NCBI GenBank assembly: GCA_046542255.1
Contig: JBKHBT010000020.1
Span: 1-42,602, forward strand
DNA length: 42,602 nucleotides
Source: JBKHBT01 sp046542255
GTDB taxonomy: Bacteria > UBP14 > UBA6098 > JBKHBT01
Direction: 5' to 3'
The notes beneath the pieces are model-generated. The model searched no databases, was not told the origin of the DNA, and saw only the letters and a program-made list of their open reading frames with translations. This document shows positions 34,649 through 42,270 of this stretch, in pieces. Position 1 is the first letter of the stretch. Every line of letters begins with the position of its first letter. The translations under genes were made by a program, and so were the position numbers.

Positions 34649-37039
34649 TTATTGCATTAACATCATCTTTTTTGTAAAGATATTTTCTGGTGTTTCGAGT
34701 CTATAGAAATAGACACCGCTTTCGAGGCCTTCAGCATCGAATCTTACTGTATATGCACCTTCGGTCTGAACCTTATCTACAAGGTTGGCAACCGATTGGC
34801 CAAGTACATTGTAAACCGTAAGCTTGACCGGCATTTCCTTGTCCAATTGATAAGAAATCGCAGTGCTCGGATTGAATGGATTCGGTGTATTCTGCGTGAG
34901 GCCAAATTCCTTCGGGGCAACGATCTCTTCTTTGACGCTTTCGCCATCATTGACTTTGCATCTGATAAGTACATTTGTCGAGTCGAATGCTGGGTTGATT
35001 CCGGATTCACCAAGGCCGAATTTCAGCCAATAGTATCCGGTTCCTGGTGCATATTCCCTTGCAAATGATCTCTCCGGGAATGGTGGTGAGAAATCCGTAC
35101 CGATCTGTATGGTGTCGCCTTCATCATGTGCCAGTATAGCAAGTGCAAATTTCTCTTCTGTAATTGGATAATGATCATCTAATGTATAGCTAACCCAGCC
35201 GCCGCCTTCTGGTGGAGTAAGGGTGATATCTTCGATAGTCATAAATGGATCGCCATAGGAAGGGCGGTCATCGATATCTGTTGTGAACAATGCGATATCG
35301 ATATTTGTTGTACGATTTGTCCACCATTTGACAGTCTCTAAATATGTATTAGTAAATGGTGAATCGAAAACCACTGCCAGACCAGTTTCATCGTATCCGC
35401 TTGTACGAACTGCGGTAACACGGTCTATTCCGCCCGGTACGCCGTCATCATAGCCCATATAGCGGTCATGGCTATGTGGTACTGTGAATTCGAGTTCGAG
35501 TGTATCATCGGAAGGGTCCAGATCGCCAGGACGGCTGACCCAGACTCTCATGATATAATCACCAGGCTCATCGAAAGTATAGTTATCCGCCACTGTGGCA
35601 TATTCGCCAGAAGCGATTGTCGGATAGTCGAAGAAGCCGATATCGAGAGTGTCTTCATAGCCGGCTGTGTACATTCTCCAAAGAGTCATAATCGTGGACT
35701 CATCAGAAAGCCCTGGATTATCGACAGTAGCAGTGAACCTGACAGGCACTCCAACATTGATCGGGCCGGTTGCTATATCGGATACGCCGACATTATGCAT
35801 CAAGCCAGTACGGCCGGAAACAGAGATATCATCGATCCAGAGGCCGCTGCCTTCATAACTTGAATCGGAGGCATAATTGGTATGGTTTCCGTCACTGAGT
35901 GCCAAAAATGCTAGCCTGACTTCGCCCGAGAAACCGCGAAGCTCTAAGATGCCATTGAAAATCGAATCGCCATTCATGATGCTCCAGCCTTCGAGCCAGC
36001 TATTTCGACCATAATCATAATGCAAGCGGACGAGAGTATCTCTTTCTTCATCGAGCATATAATTTATATAGACCATATAGTAGTCTTCGAGATTGCCTTC
36101 TTCATTGGCATCATCTGGTAAGTCTATATGTGCCCAGTATTCGACTTCTGCAAGGAAGCTCTCCGGAATAGTGAACCACGGAGAATATGCAATAGTCTGT
36201 GTTTCGAATTCATTTGCCATATGAAGCGAATGCGACTCGGAATGATAGTCTTCGCTGCTGATCTCGAAAAACTGTGGCCTTCTCCAGTTCTGTGGTGTCA
36301 TCTCAGATGGTGCAGAATCTCCGCCATCATCCGAAAATATCGCTGCACCTTCATTTTCGACTACGATATCATCGATGATCCAGCCGAATAGGCTAGCGTC
36401 ATAAGTATCATCACCATCGCCATAATCGACTGTACAGAAAGCTGGATCGCTTCCAAATACGAATGCGATATGAACTTCTTCGCCAGTATAATCAGAGAGG
36501 TCGATTTCTTCATCGACAAATCCAGAAGATATGCCGCCCCAACCGGGTACGCCTTCGCCTTCATGATTGAAACCAAAGCCAAAGCAACTGCTTGCAGGAT
36601 ATCCACCAGTCGGTTCGATAACTTCCCAGCTCTCGCCACCATCTATCGAAATTCGAACATTCATTGCATCCCAGCCATCATAGCCTTCATATTCGGCAGG
36701 AGCCTCGACAGCATATTTCGACTTGAAAGTCATTGTAGGCTCGCCACCGGACGGTAATGAAATAGCAGGTGTAACAAGAGCCTGAAACCATCCATTGTCA
36801 TATCCTTCGATCTCTGAATCGCCACACCACCAGCTATTGCCTTCATAGGCTTCAAAATCTGAAGTGTGCCAGAAAGTTACTATGGAATCACCCTCATAAT
36901 GGTCGGAATCCCAATTCAAATCTTCAAAAACCCATCCCGAAACATCTCCTTCGAAATCATCTGAGAAGACTTCGGTAGGTTGGCCAAATGCCAAACCTGT
37001 AATCAAAATGAACAAGGCCAATATAACCTTCGTTTTCAT
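34649..37039 (-). CDS. Secreted MAM/InhA-like domain protein with type A sorting domain
   Basis: Protein of 796 residues starting at ATG 37039 with AGGAGGAAAA upstream; signal peptide MKTKVILALFILITGLAFG. Two jelly-roll-like modules begin at about 25 (VFSDDFEGDVSGWVFED, ending GWIIDDIVVE) and about 240 (ending GLWIDDISVSG), resembling MAM or immune-inhibitor-A accessory domains. A CARDB-like domain follows (HNVGVSDIATGPINVGVPVRF ... SRPGDLDPSDDTLELEF), then a further beta domain. The last 80 residues are the sorting domain (LTQNTPNPFNPST, LTVYNVLGQSV, GVYFYRL). No catalytic motif is visible. It is likely a surface or secreted protein binding glycans or proteins (inference). Confidence 0.85.
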   Translation of the reverse strand: MKTKVILALFILITGLAFGQPTEVFSDDFEGDVSGWVFEDLNWDSDHYEGDSIVTFWHTSDFEAYEGNSWWCGDSEIEGYDNGWFQALVTPAISLPSGGEPTMTFKSKYAVEAPAEYEGYDGWDAMNVRISIDGGESWEVIEPTGGYPASSCFGFGFNHEGEGVPGWGGISSGFVDEEIDLSDYTGEEVHIAFVFGSDPAFCTVDYGDGDDTYDASLFGWIIDDIVVENEGAAIFSDDGGDSAPSEMTPQNWRRPQFFEISSEDYHSESHSLHMANEFETQTIAYSPWFTIPESFLAEVEYWAHIDLPDDANEEGNLEDYYMVYINYMLDEERDTLVRLHYDYGRNSWLEGWSIMNGDSIFNGILELRGFSGEVRLAFLALSDGNHTNYASDSSYEGSGLWIDDISVSGRTGLMHNVGVSDIATGPINVGVPVRFTATVDNPGLSDESTIMTLWRMYTAGYEDTLDIGFFDYPTIASGEYATVADNYTFDEPGDYIMRVWVSRPGDLDPSDDTLELEFTVPHSHDRYMGYDDGVPGGIDRVTAVRTSGYDETGLAVVFDSPFTNTYLETVKWWTNRTTNIDIALFTTDIDDRPSYGDPFMTIEDITLTPPEGGGWVSYTLDDHYPITEEKFALAILAHDEGDTIQIGTDFSPPFPERSFAREYAPGTGYYWLKFGLGESGINPAFDSTNVLIRCKVNDGESVKEEIVAPKEFGLTQNTPNPFNPSTAISYQLDKEMPVKLTVYNVLGQSVANLVDKVQTEGAYTVRFDAEGLESGVYFYRLETPENIFTKKMMLMQ

Positions 37040-37359
37040 TTTTCCTCCTTTTATTTTTTGCATACATTAACACATTTTACCAAAAGATAGCTTTAAGTGC
37101 GAACAAAATCAAGAAAAAAACAACATACTATCGCCTTATCAAGAAAACAATAATCGGTAATAATCCTAAATTAACAAAAACAATGAAATTGCTCGCTTCA
37201 TTAAATTATAAAAAAAGTCAGCAGAAAAAATATTACAATAGGGCCATAATGAATATTATACTTTTTTGCATCTACTTATTGGAAATAGTATACCTTCCCG
37301 TTTTCTATTACATACCACGATTAAATAAGTTATCAGAATAAGTTATTTAAACCTAACTA
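37040..37359. other. AT-rich divergent intergenic region
   Basis: Between the minus-strand secreted-protein gene and the ferredoxin promoter the sequence is very AT-rich, with poly-A tracts and no open frame of note. It must hold the promoter of the minus-strand gene. The full gene-free gap runs to 37434. Confidence 0.5.
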
Positions 37360-37388
37360 TTGACAAAGCCAAATTATTATCTTATATT
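37360..37388 (+). promoter_or_regulatory. Strong sigma-70-type promoter for the ferredoxin/NifX-like operon
   Basis: Perfect TTGACA at 37360-37365, a 17-base spacer, and TATATT at 37383-37388. The ATG at 37435 follows 46 bases later, with AAAGGAGG at 37422-37429. This is the best promoter seen in the window. Confidence 0.65.
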
Positions 37389-37434
37389 AATTCAAGTTGT
37401 TAGCATATGCCCGCAACTAGCAAAGGAGGCTAAA

Positions 37435-37788
37435 ATGCCGTGGGTTGATAATTCAAAATGCAAGGGCTGCCACATGTGCCTGGATAGTTGTCCAGTCGAT
37501 GGCGCAATATCAGCAAAAAATAAATCGGTAGAAATCAATCAAGAAGTATGTTCCCGATGCGGAATATGCTTGGATACCTGTCCGGAAGGCGCAATCAGGC
37601 CAAATAGCGAAAATCCTTCTATACGAGGACAAAAGCCATTCGGCGCTTTTAGCAATGGACAAAGTGCTGGAAGGGGTCTTGGAAGGCCAATGTCTAAAAG
37701 AGATAGCATAAGAAACAAAAAAAATAAACCATCAGGCTCCGGTGGCGGCTTTGGTAGAAACACTGGCGGCGGAAGAGGCAGAAGATGA
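37435..37788 (+). CDS. 2x[4Fe-4S] ferredoxin with a Gly/Arg-rich tail
   Basis: Protein of 117 residues. Two bacterial ferredoxin motifs occupy the first 60 residues: CKGCHMCLDSCP and CSRCGICLDTCP, each giving a [4Fe-4S] cluster. The rest is an unusual low-complexity basic tail (about 65-117) rich in Gly, Arg, Ser and Lys, ending SGSGGGFGRNTGGGRGRR. AAAGGAGG before ATG 37435 sets the start. The stop overlaps the start of a NifX-like gene by four bases. In related anaerobes such ferredoxins cluster with Mrp/NifX-type Fe-S or Fe-Mo cluster handling proteins, and a role in cluster assembly or electron transfer is likely (inference). Confidence 0.88.
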   Translation: MPWVDNSKCKGCHMCLDSCPVDGAISAKNKSVEINQEVCSRCGICLDTCPEGAIRPNSENPSIRGQKPFGAFSNGQSAGRGLGRPMSKRDSIRNKKNKPSGSGGGFGRNTGGGRGRR

Positions 37789-38183
37789 ATCATTTCAATA
37801 TCGCTATCGCAACCGATGACGAGAATCTTATTGCAAATAGACATTTCGGCGAAGCAAAAAGTTATTTGATATACAATATCCAAAATAATTCTGCAGAATT
37901 TTTATCAAAAATAGAGAACACATCGCGCCGCGAGAGCAATGATAGCGGTCATGGGGACGCGGCCAAAGCTATGGATGTCAAAAATTTGCTTAAACGGCGC
38001 GATGTCGATGTGATTCTCGGGCATAAAATCGGGCCAAATATCACAAGGATAAGAAAAAGATTTGTGCCCATCGTTTCGAGAAAAAGAGATATCGAAGATA
38101 CATTAGGCCTTGTCGTTAGAAGCTTTAGCAAGATTTACAATGAAATCAAAAAAGACGAAAAGGAACATTTCATCCTTCGATAA
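37785..38183 (+). CDS. NifX/NifB-type dinitrogenase iron-molybdenum cofactor family protein
   Basis: Protein of 132 residues of the NifX/NafY-like fold. The N-terminal FNIAIATDDENLIANRHFGEAKSYLIY and the central DVDVILGHKIGPN match the family (usual 'FG.a..f.iy' and 'g.dvvi.g.iG.na'). In the absence of nif structural genes these proteins are thought to bind or shuttle Fe-S or metal clusters rather than serve nitrogenase. It is translationally coupled (ATGA) to the ferredoxin upstream. A dispersed repeat copy lies between its stop and its terminator, so it would be included in the mRNA. Confidence 0.8.
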   Translation: MNHFNIAIATDDENLIANRHFGEAKSYLIYNIQNNSAEFLSKIENTSRRESNDSGHGDAAKAMDVKNLLKRRDVDVILGHKIGPNITRIRKRFVPIVSRKRDIEDTLGLVVRSFSKIYNEIKKDEKEHFILR

Positions 38184-38210
38184 AAACCCCCTATCGAATA
38201 ACTTGCGCTC

Positions 38211-38320
38211 CAGACAATGCGCTGTTCCACATTGTCAGACTTTTCAGGCTAAAACATCAGTAAAGCGTTTTGCTATATATTAAGTATTATGTTTATGTCA
38301 TATATATGACTTTAAAAGAG
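38211..38320 (-). repeat. Dispersed ~110-bp element, copy 3
   Basis: Minus-strand reading: CTCTTTTAAAGTC, AT-rich core, GCTTTACTGATGTTTTAGCC, TGAAAAGTCT, hairpin GACAATGT/GCATTGTC (one G-U pair), then TG. It lies between convergent genes, upstream of the terminator at 38342-38366. Confidence 0.88.
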
Positions 38321-38341
38321 ATGGCTCGGATCGTGAATTGA

Positions 38342-38376
38342 GAAAGCCGGCTAAAAACCGGTTTTCTTTTTTTTTA
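38342..38376 (+). terminator. Intrinsic terminator for the ferredoxin/NifX-like operon
   Basis: A nine-pair stem including one G-T pair (GAAAGCCGG 38342-38350; CCGGTTTTC 38358-38366) with loop CTAAAAA, followed by a run of about nine Ts. It acts on the plus strand only; the minus side has no T-run. Confidence 0.85.
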
Positions 38377-38378
38377 CC

Positions 38379-39572
38379 CTATAAGAAAACTAATGAAAAT
38401 GCAGTAAGAAGTAACATAATTATGCCAACCGGCACAGTCAGCTTCTGGAAATGTTGCTTCAAATCTGTACCGAAATATTCCATCGAAACCGAGACACAGG
38501 GATGAATCGGCGATATGAGATATCCGAGAAATGTCGATACGAAAAGTATTGAAAATGTAAGATAATCGATGCTGGATGTAGCGAACTTTGCATAATATAT
38601 CGGCAAAAGAATCGATATCGGCACCTGCACACGCCCGGTGACAAATCCCATAAAAGCTGCAAAAAACACAATAAAAAATGTCTTCCCGATGACTATCTGT
38701 GCAATAATCGGTGCTGTTTCAGAGCGATTGAAGATATTCAGAAAATAGAACATACCAATTATGATAAGGAAGAATTTCCACGGCTTCATATCCCTGACTA
38801 TCTTGCCAAAACCCCTAAAACCCGGTTTTCCGAAGTATGCTGTCAAGCCAAGCGAACAAATCACGCCGATAAGTAGCGGCAATTCGGGAATTAAATTCGG
38901 GAAAAGAGTTGTCATGGCTATGTGGATACCTGGAGCAAGGAAAATGCTAAGAAGTGGCTTAGCAAGCTCTTTATAGTCTATCTTGCTATTGCCCTCGACA
39001 CGGCCTTTGACCTTTCGCACAAAAAACAAATATCCGACAAGGATAGTGATTAGCATCCATGGGATGATATAGAGTATCTCTTTGTACAGGTCCAGCTTTG
39101 CCATTCTGGTAACCACAAGCACCATTCCCAGCGGATAGACCATAAGCGGAATATGCCTGAACCAGACATTAATGGCTACCTTCGTTTCGGGCTTTATACC
39201 TTCTGCACCGCGATTGAGAATTGGTGCGGAAAGAAGCGCACCACCCGGCATTGGAAGTGCTCCAAGAAGTGCCGGCGATAGGCTAACAAACCATTTGCGG
39301 CCGATGCGAAGATTATTAACAAGGCCATCTGTAAGGCCGGTTTCCTCCAATGTGCCGCCGATCAATGGAATCAAACCTACTGATATTGCAAGAAAAAGCA
39401 CAGACATATCGCCAAAGGTATTTAGCAATTCTTCCCCTAGAGCAATGGCTGGAAGATTCATTATTCCAATTATGATAGCGGCGAGAAAAAGAGCGACCCA
39501 GATGCTCTTTCGGCCAATAAATAGAAGAGATGCAATAGCAAGCAGAAAACTTATCCAGACTAAAGTATTCAT
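38379..39572 (-). CDS. DUF401-family polytopic membrane protein
   Basis: Protein of 397 residues with about ten hydrophobic helices, resembling DUF401 proteins, which look like members of the ion-transporter (ArsB/NhaD-like) superfamily. Recognisable parts are LPMPGGALLSAPILNRGAEG, NVWFRHIPLMVYPL, and the paired later segment GFVTGRVQVPISILLPIYYAK and SPIHPCVSVSMEYF. The two half-length motifs suggest an inverted repeat architecture. GAGGTAAA before ATG 39572 fits best; the frame is open to 39635 without a site. The transported substrate is unknown. Confidence 0.82.
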   Translation of the reverse strand: MNTLVWISFLLAIASLLFIGRKSIWVALFLAAIIIGIMNLPAIALGEELLNTFGDMSVLFLAISVGLIPLIGGTLEETGLTDGLVNNLRIGRKWFVSLSPALLGALPMPGGALLSAPILNRGAEGIKPETKVAINVWFRHIPLMVYPLGMVLVVTRMAKLDLYKEILYIIPWMLITILVGYLFFVRKVKGRVEGNSKIDYKELAKPLLSIFLAPGIHIAMTTLFPNLIPELPLLIGVICSLGLTAYFGKPGFRGFGKIVRDMKPWKFFLIIIGMFYFLNIFNRSETAPIIAQIVIGKTFFIVFFAAFMGFVTGRVQVPISILLPIYYAKFATSSIDYLTFSILFVSTFLGYLISPIHPCVSVSMEYFGTDLKQHFQKLTVPVGIIMLLLTAFSLVFL

Positions 39573-39898
39573 TTTACCTCTTTTCTGCCCAAAAGATGGA
39601 CTCACTAATGTATATTCAAACGTTTGATAATGCAATCATTATCGAAAAAAACTGTTACTGACTATTTAGTAAAATTTGCCGATATAGATTAAGGTTTCAA
39701 TCAATTCATTGGGGTTATATGCGTTACTGTCTTATTAGTATTTTAAACTACTTGCCTCGGCTTTTTCAATAAAAAATCTATTCCTCATAATCGATAGAGA
39801 TGATCGGCGATTTTTCGAAATATTCCCGTAAATGGAGTCTGTCGAAGTGCGGTGTGCAGAGCTTGTCGAAAAGCGGTAAGGTTTAGTTTTGCCTTTAG
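39573..39898. other. Intergenic region upstream of the DUF401 gene
   Basis: This 326-bp stretch holds no supportable gene. Near 39838-39882 the words GTCGAAGTGCGG and GTCGAAAAGCGG repeat about 30 bases apart and look like part of a degenerate intergenic repeat. No convincing hairpin terminator for the carboxypeptidase gene was seen. Confidence 0.4.
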
Positions 39899-41131
39899 CT
39901 AATCCGTAATAAGAACATTGGTTGTTGAATCCGGCCTGGGTTCTTTTTCTCTGATATATGCAAACCCTCGATCGAATAATACTCTTACGAAATTATCGCG
40001 AGTGTCCTGATATTTTGCACCGAAAACTACAGCGATAAGCCTTCTTCCATTTCTTTTCGCCGATGCAGTTACACAAAATCCGGCATCATTGGTGAAACCG
40101 GTCTTGATTCCATCTATCGAATCCTGCCCGATGATTTTGAAATGATTTCTCAGGCAATATGCACCATGCAGCCTTGCACAATCGACATCATAAAGCGAAT
40201 CCAGCCTGATAGATGACCATTTGTAAAGCTGGGGCAATCTGGTTATTGCGATTCCAAGTTTTGCCATCTCTAGCGGCGTAGAAACATTTGGCTTTGTTGC
40301 GACATACATTTCGCGGCCTTTATATCTTTGCTTTGCGATGCCATGTCCCAGATATTCGACAGCTTTGGACTTGGTCGGTGGAAGGCCATGAACATTGTAG
40401 AATTTCGTTTTTCGCAGCTTGAGTTCATCTGCAAAGTGATTCATAATACCTACTGTTGCGGAGACATCATTATTGCCAAGATATTGGGCCAAAAGGTAAG
40501 ACGCATCATTTGATGAAGACACAGTAACAGCTCGAACAAGATCGTTGACATGGTATCTTTCGCCCCTGTCGAGATATGCCTGAGAACCGCCCATAAGCGG
40601 TGCCTCATCAGTTACATTGACCGTATCATTGAAAGAAATAAAACCCGAATCGGCATAGACATATACAACCAGCGATAGCATCATTTTGGTCATCGAAGCG
40701 ATCTGGCCTACCTTCGTACCGCGATAATGCCATAGAATTCTCAAACTATCGACATCGACTAAAGCAGCTTGTGTTATAAGATTTTGGCCTTTATAGTCTT
40801 TCGGGATTTCGACATAGAAAGCTGGACCGGGATTTTTCAGCTTTACTGGCGCCATAGCCTTGTATAGCTCTGTATTCTCGACTGCAGCAATCTTGACCAT
40901 TTCCCACGCACTCTTTTCTTCTTTAGGATTCTGCCCTTCTGTTTCACTTGGTTTATGGGGATTTATCATCATCCAGATGCCCATGAAAATGAAAAGTATA
41001 GCAAATGCTATAAGCGGGCCTTGATATGTCGAAGAACGAATCCGGTTTTCTTCCCGAATTTTCTTCTCTTTATTGCGGCTTTCGCGCTTTCTAATGAATC
41101 TCGAGTTTGTATGAAAGTCTGAAACTGACAT
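39899..41131 (-). CDS. D-alanyl-D-alanine carboxypeptidase (S11 family, DacA-like)
   Basis: Protein of 410 residues with a basic cytoplasmic N-tail, one TM anchor (about 38-57, PLIAFAILFIFMGIWMMI) and a periplasmic penicillin-binding domain. The three active-site motifs are S146-M-T-K149, S206-S-N208 and K343-T-G345. It removes the terminal D-Ala from peptidoglycan peptides. N-terminal anchoring with a long charged tail differs from DacA, which has a signal peptide and C-terminal amphipathic anchor. The start codon is preceded by an in-frame stop; AGGAG lies far upstream (about 17 bases), so translation initiation may be weak or coupled to hydE, which ends 29 bases before. Confidence 0.88.
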   Translation of the reverse strand: MSVSDFHTNSRFIRKRESRNKEKKIREENRIRSSTYQGPLIAFAILFIFMGIWMMINPHKPSETEGQNPKEEKSAWEMVKIAAVENTELYKAMAPVKLKNPGPAFYVEIPKDYKGQNLITQAALVDVDSLRILWHYRGTKVGQIASMTKMMLSLVVYVYADSGFISFNDTVNVTDEAPLMGGSQAYLDRGERYHVNDLVRAVTVSSSNDASYLLAQYLGNNDVSATVGIMNHFADELKLRKTKFYNVHGLPPTKSKAVEYLGHGIAKQRYKGREMYVATKPNVSTPLEMAKLGIAITRLPQLYKWSSIRLDSLYDVDCARLHGAYCLRNHFKIIGQDSIDGIKTGFTNDAGFCVTASAKRNGRRLIAVVFGAKYQDTRDNFVRVLFDRGFAYIREKEPRPDSTTNVLITD

Positions 41132-41160
41132 TTAACTAATTGGTTTTTCTCCTATTATGA

Positions 41161-42270
41161 TTAAGTATGAGGGCTGTCGCCTTTTTCGCCTGTTCTCTTA
41201 AAATAATGTGGACTATCACCCCATTTATTATAACCAATTGTCTCTCCCAGTTTGGCAATTCTGCCTTCGAGACAATCCTGGCACATCGATGAGTTTTCGT
41301 CCAGGCATGGTTTGTTTTCGTAAAGCTGGTAGCCTCGGCGGTATTTGGTATCAGTTACATTCGGCATAATGATATTTGCTCCAGCGCGTATTCCCAGCTC
41401 GCGGCCGATATCATCGAGAGCCTGAAGGGCAGTTGTCGCAGCGATATTTACATCTTTTAGGCAAATTCTTGTTGCTCCGATCATCTTGAGTGCGAGGTCG
41501 AGCTGCCTTTCGCGTATATATTTGAAATCGCCTTCGAGTGAATCGGCCATAGGCGTATCCTTATGCGGAATATATGGCCCCATCCCAATCATATCGATAT
41601 CATTGTCGCGGAAAAACAGAATATCATCGGCCAGATCATCGATTGTCTGCCCGGGAAGGCCGATCATAACACCTGTTCCAACCTGATAACCGACTTCGCG
41701 AAGATATTCGAGGCATTCGAAGCGATAACCAAAATCATGGTCATTGGGATGAAGTCTGGCATAGAGTTTCGGATTCGAAGTCTCGATTCGAATAAGATAG
41801 CGGTGGGCGCCAGCATTGTACCATCTTTGATAGGTCTTTTTCGATTGTTCGCCAAATGACAGTGTAATACCAAGCTTACCATCAGAAATATCTTTGATAC
41901 CTCTAACAGCATCCTCGACAAATGAAACAAATTTCTCATCACGCCTTTCGCCGCTTTGCAGGACGATAGAGCCATAACCGACTTCGTGAACCCATTTGGC
42001 AGCTTCTAAAATTTCATCGAGCGTCATCATATAGCGGACGATATTTTTATTATCATGACGGATTCCGCAATAGAAGCAGTTCTTATCGCAGATATTGCTG
42101 AATTCTATAATTCCACGAAAATATACCATTTTCCCGGATGTCTCGACTTTGATGCGATATGCTTCATTGTACATTCTCAGAAGCTCGTCGCCAACTTCAA
42201 TATTAAGAAGATATTTCAGATCGTTGTGGCTTAAGGTTTTTTTATCGAATATTTCTTGTAATCTATCCAT
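41161..42270 (-). CDS. hydE: [FeFe]-hydrogenase H-cluster maturation radical SAM enzyme HydE
   Basis: Protein of 369 residues. The radical SAM [4Fe-4S] motif CDKNCFYC is at C61, C65 and C68. The C-terminal CLDENSSMCQDC (about 322, 330 and 333) matches the C-x7-C-x2-C that holds the second cluster in characterised HydE, which distinguishes it from BioB. Segments such as ETSNPKLYARLHP and TGVMIGLPGQT are typical. It helps build the diiron subcluster of [FeFe] hydrogenase with HydF and HydG, which are not in the window. AGGAG before ATG 42270 sets the start. A dispersed repeat copy lies about 90 bases upstream. Confidence 0.9.
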   Translation of the reverse strand: MDRLQEIFDKKTLSHNDLKYLLNIEVGDELLRMYNEAYRIKVETSGKMVYFRGIIEFSNICDKNCFYCGIRHDNKNIVRYMMTLDEILEAAKWVHEVGYGSIVLQSGERRDEKFVSFVEDAVRGIKDISDGKLGITLSFGEQSKKTYQRWYNAGAHRYLIRIETSNPKLYARLHPNDHDFGYRFECLEYLREVGYQVGTGVMIGLPGQTIDDLADDILFFRDNDIDMIGMGPYIPHKDTPMADSLEGDFKYIRERQLDLALKMIGATRICLKDVNIAATTALQALDDIGRELGIRAGANIIMPNVTDTKYRRGYQLYENKPCLDENSSMCQDCLEGRIAKLGETIGYNKWGDSPHYFKRTGEKGDSPHT

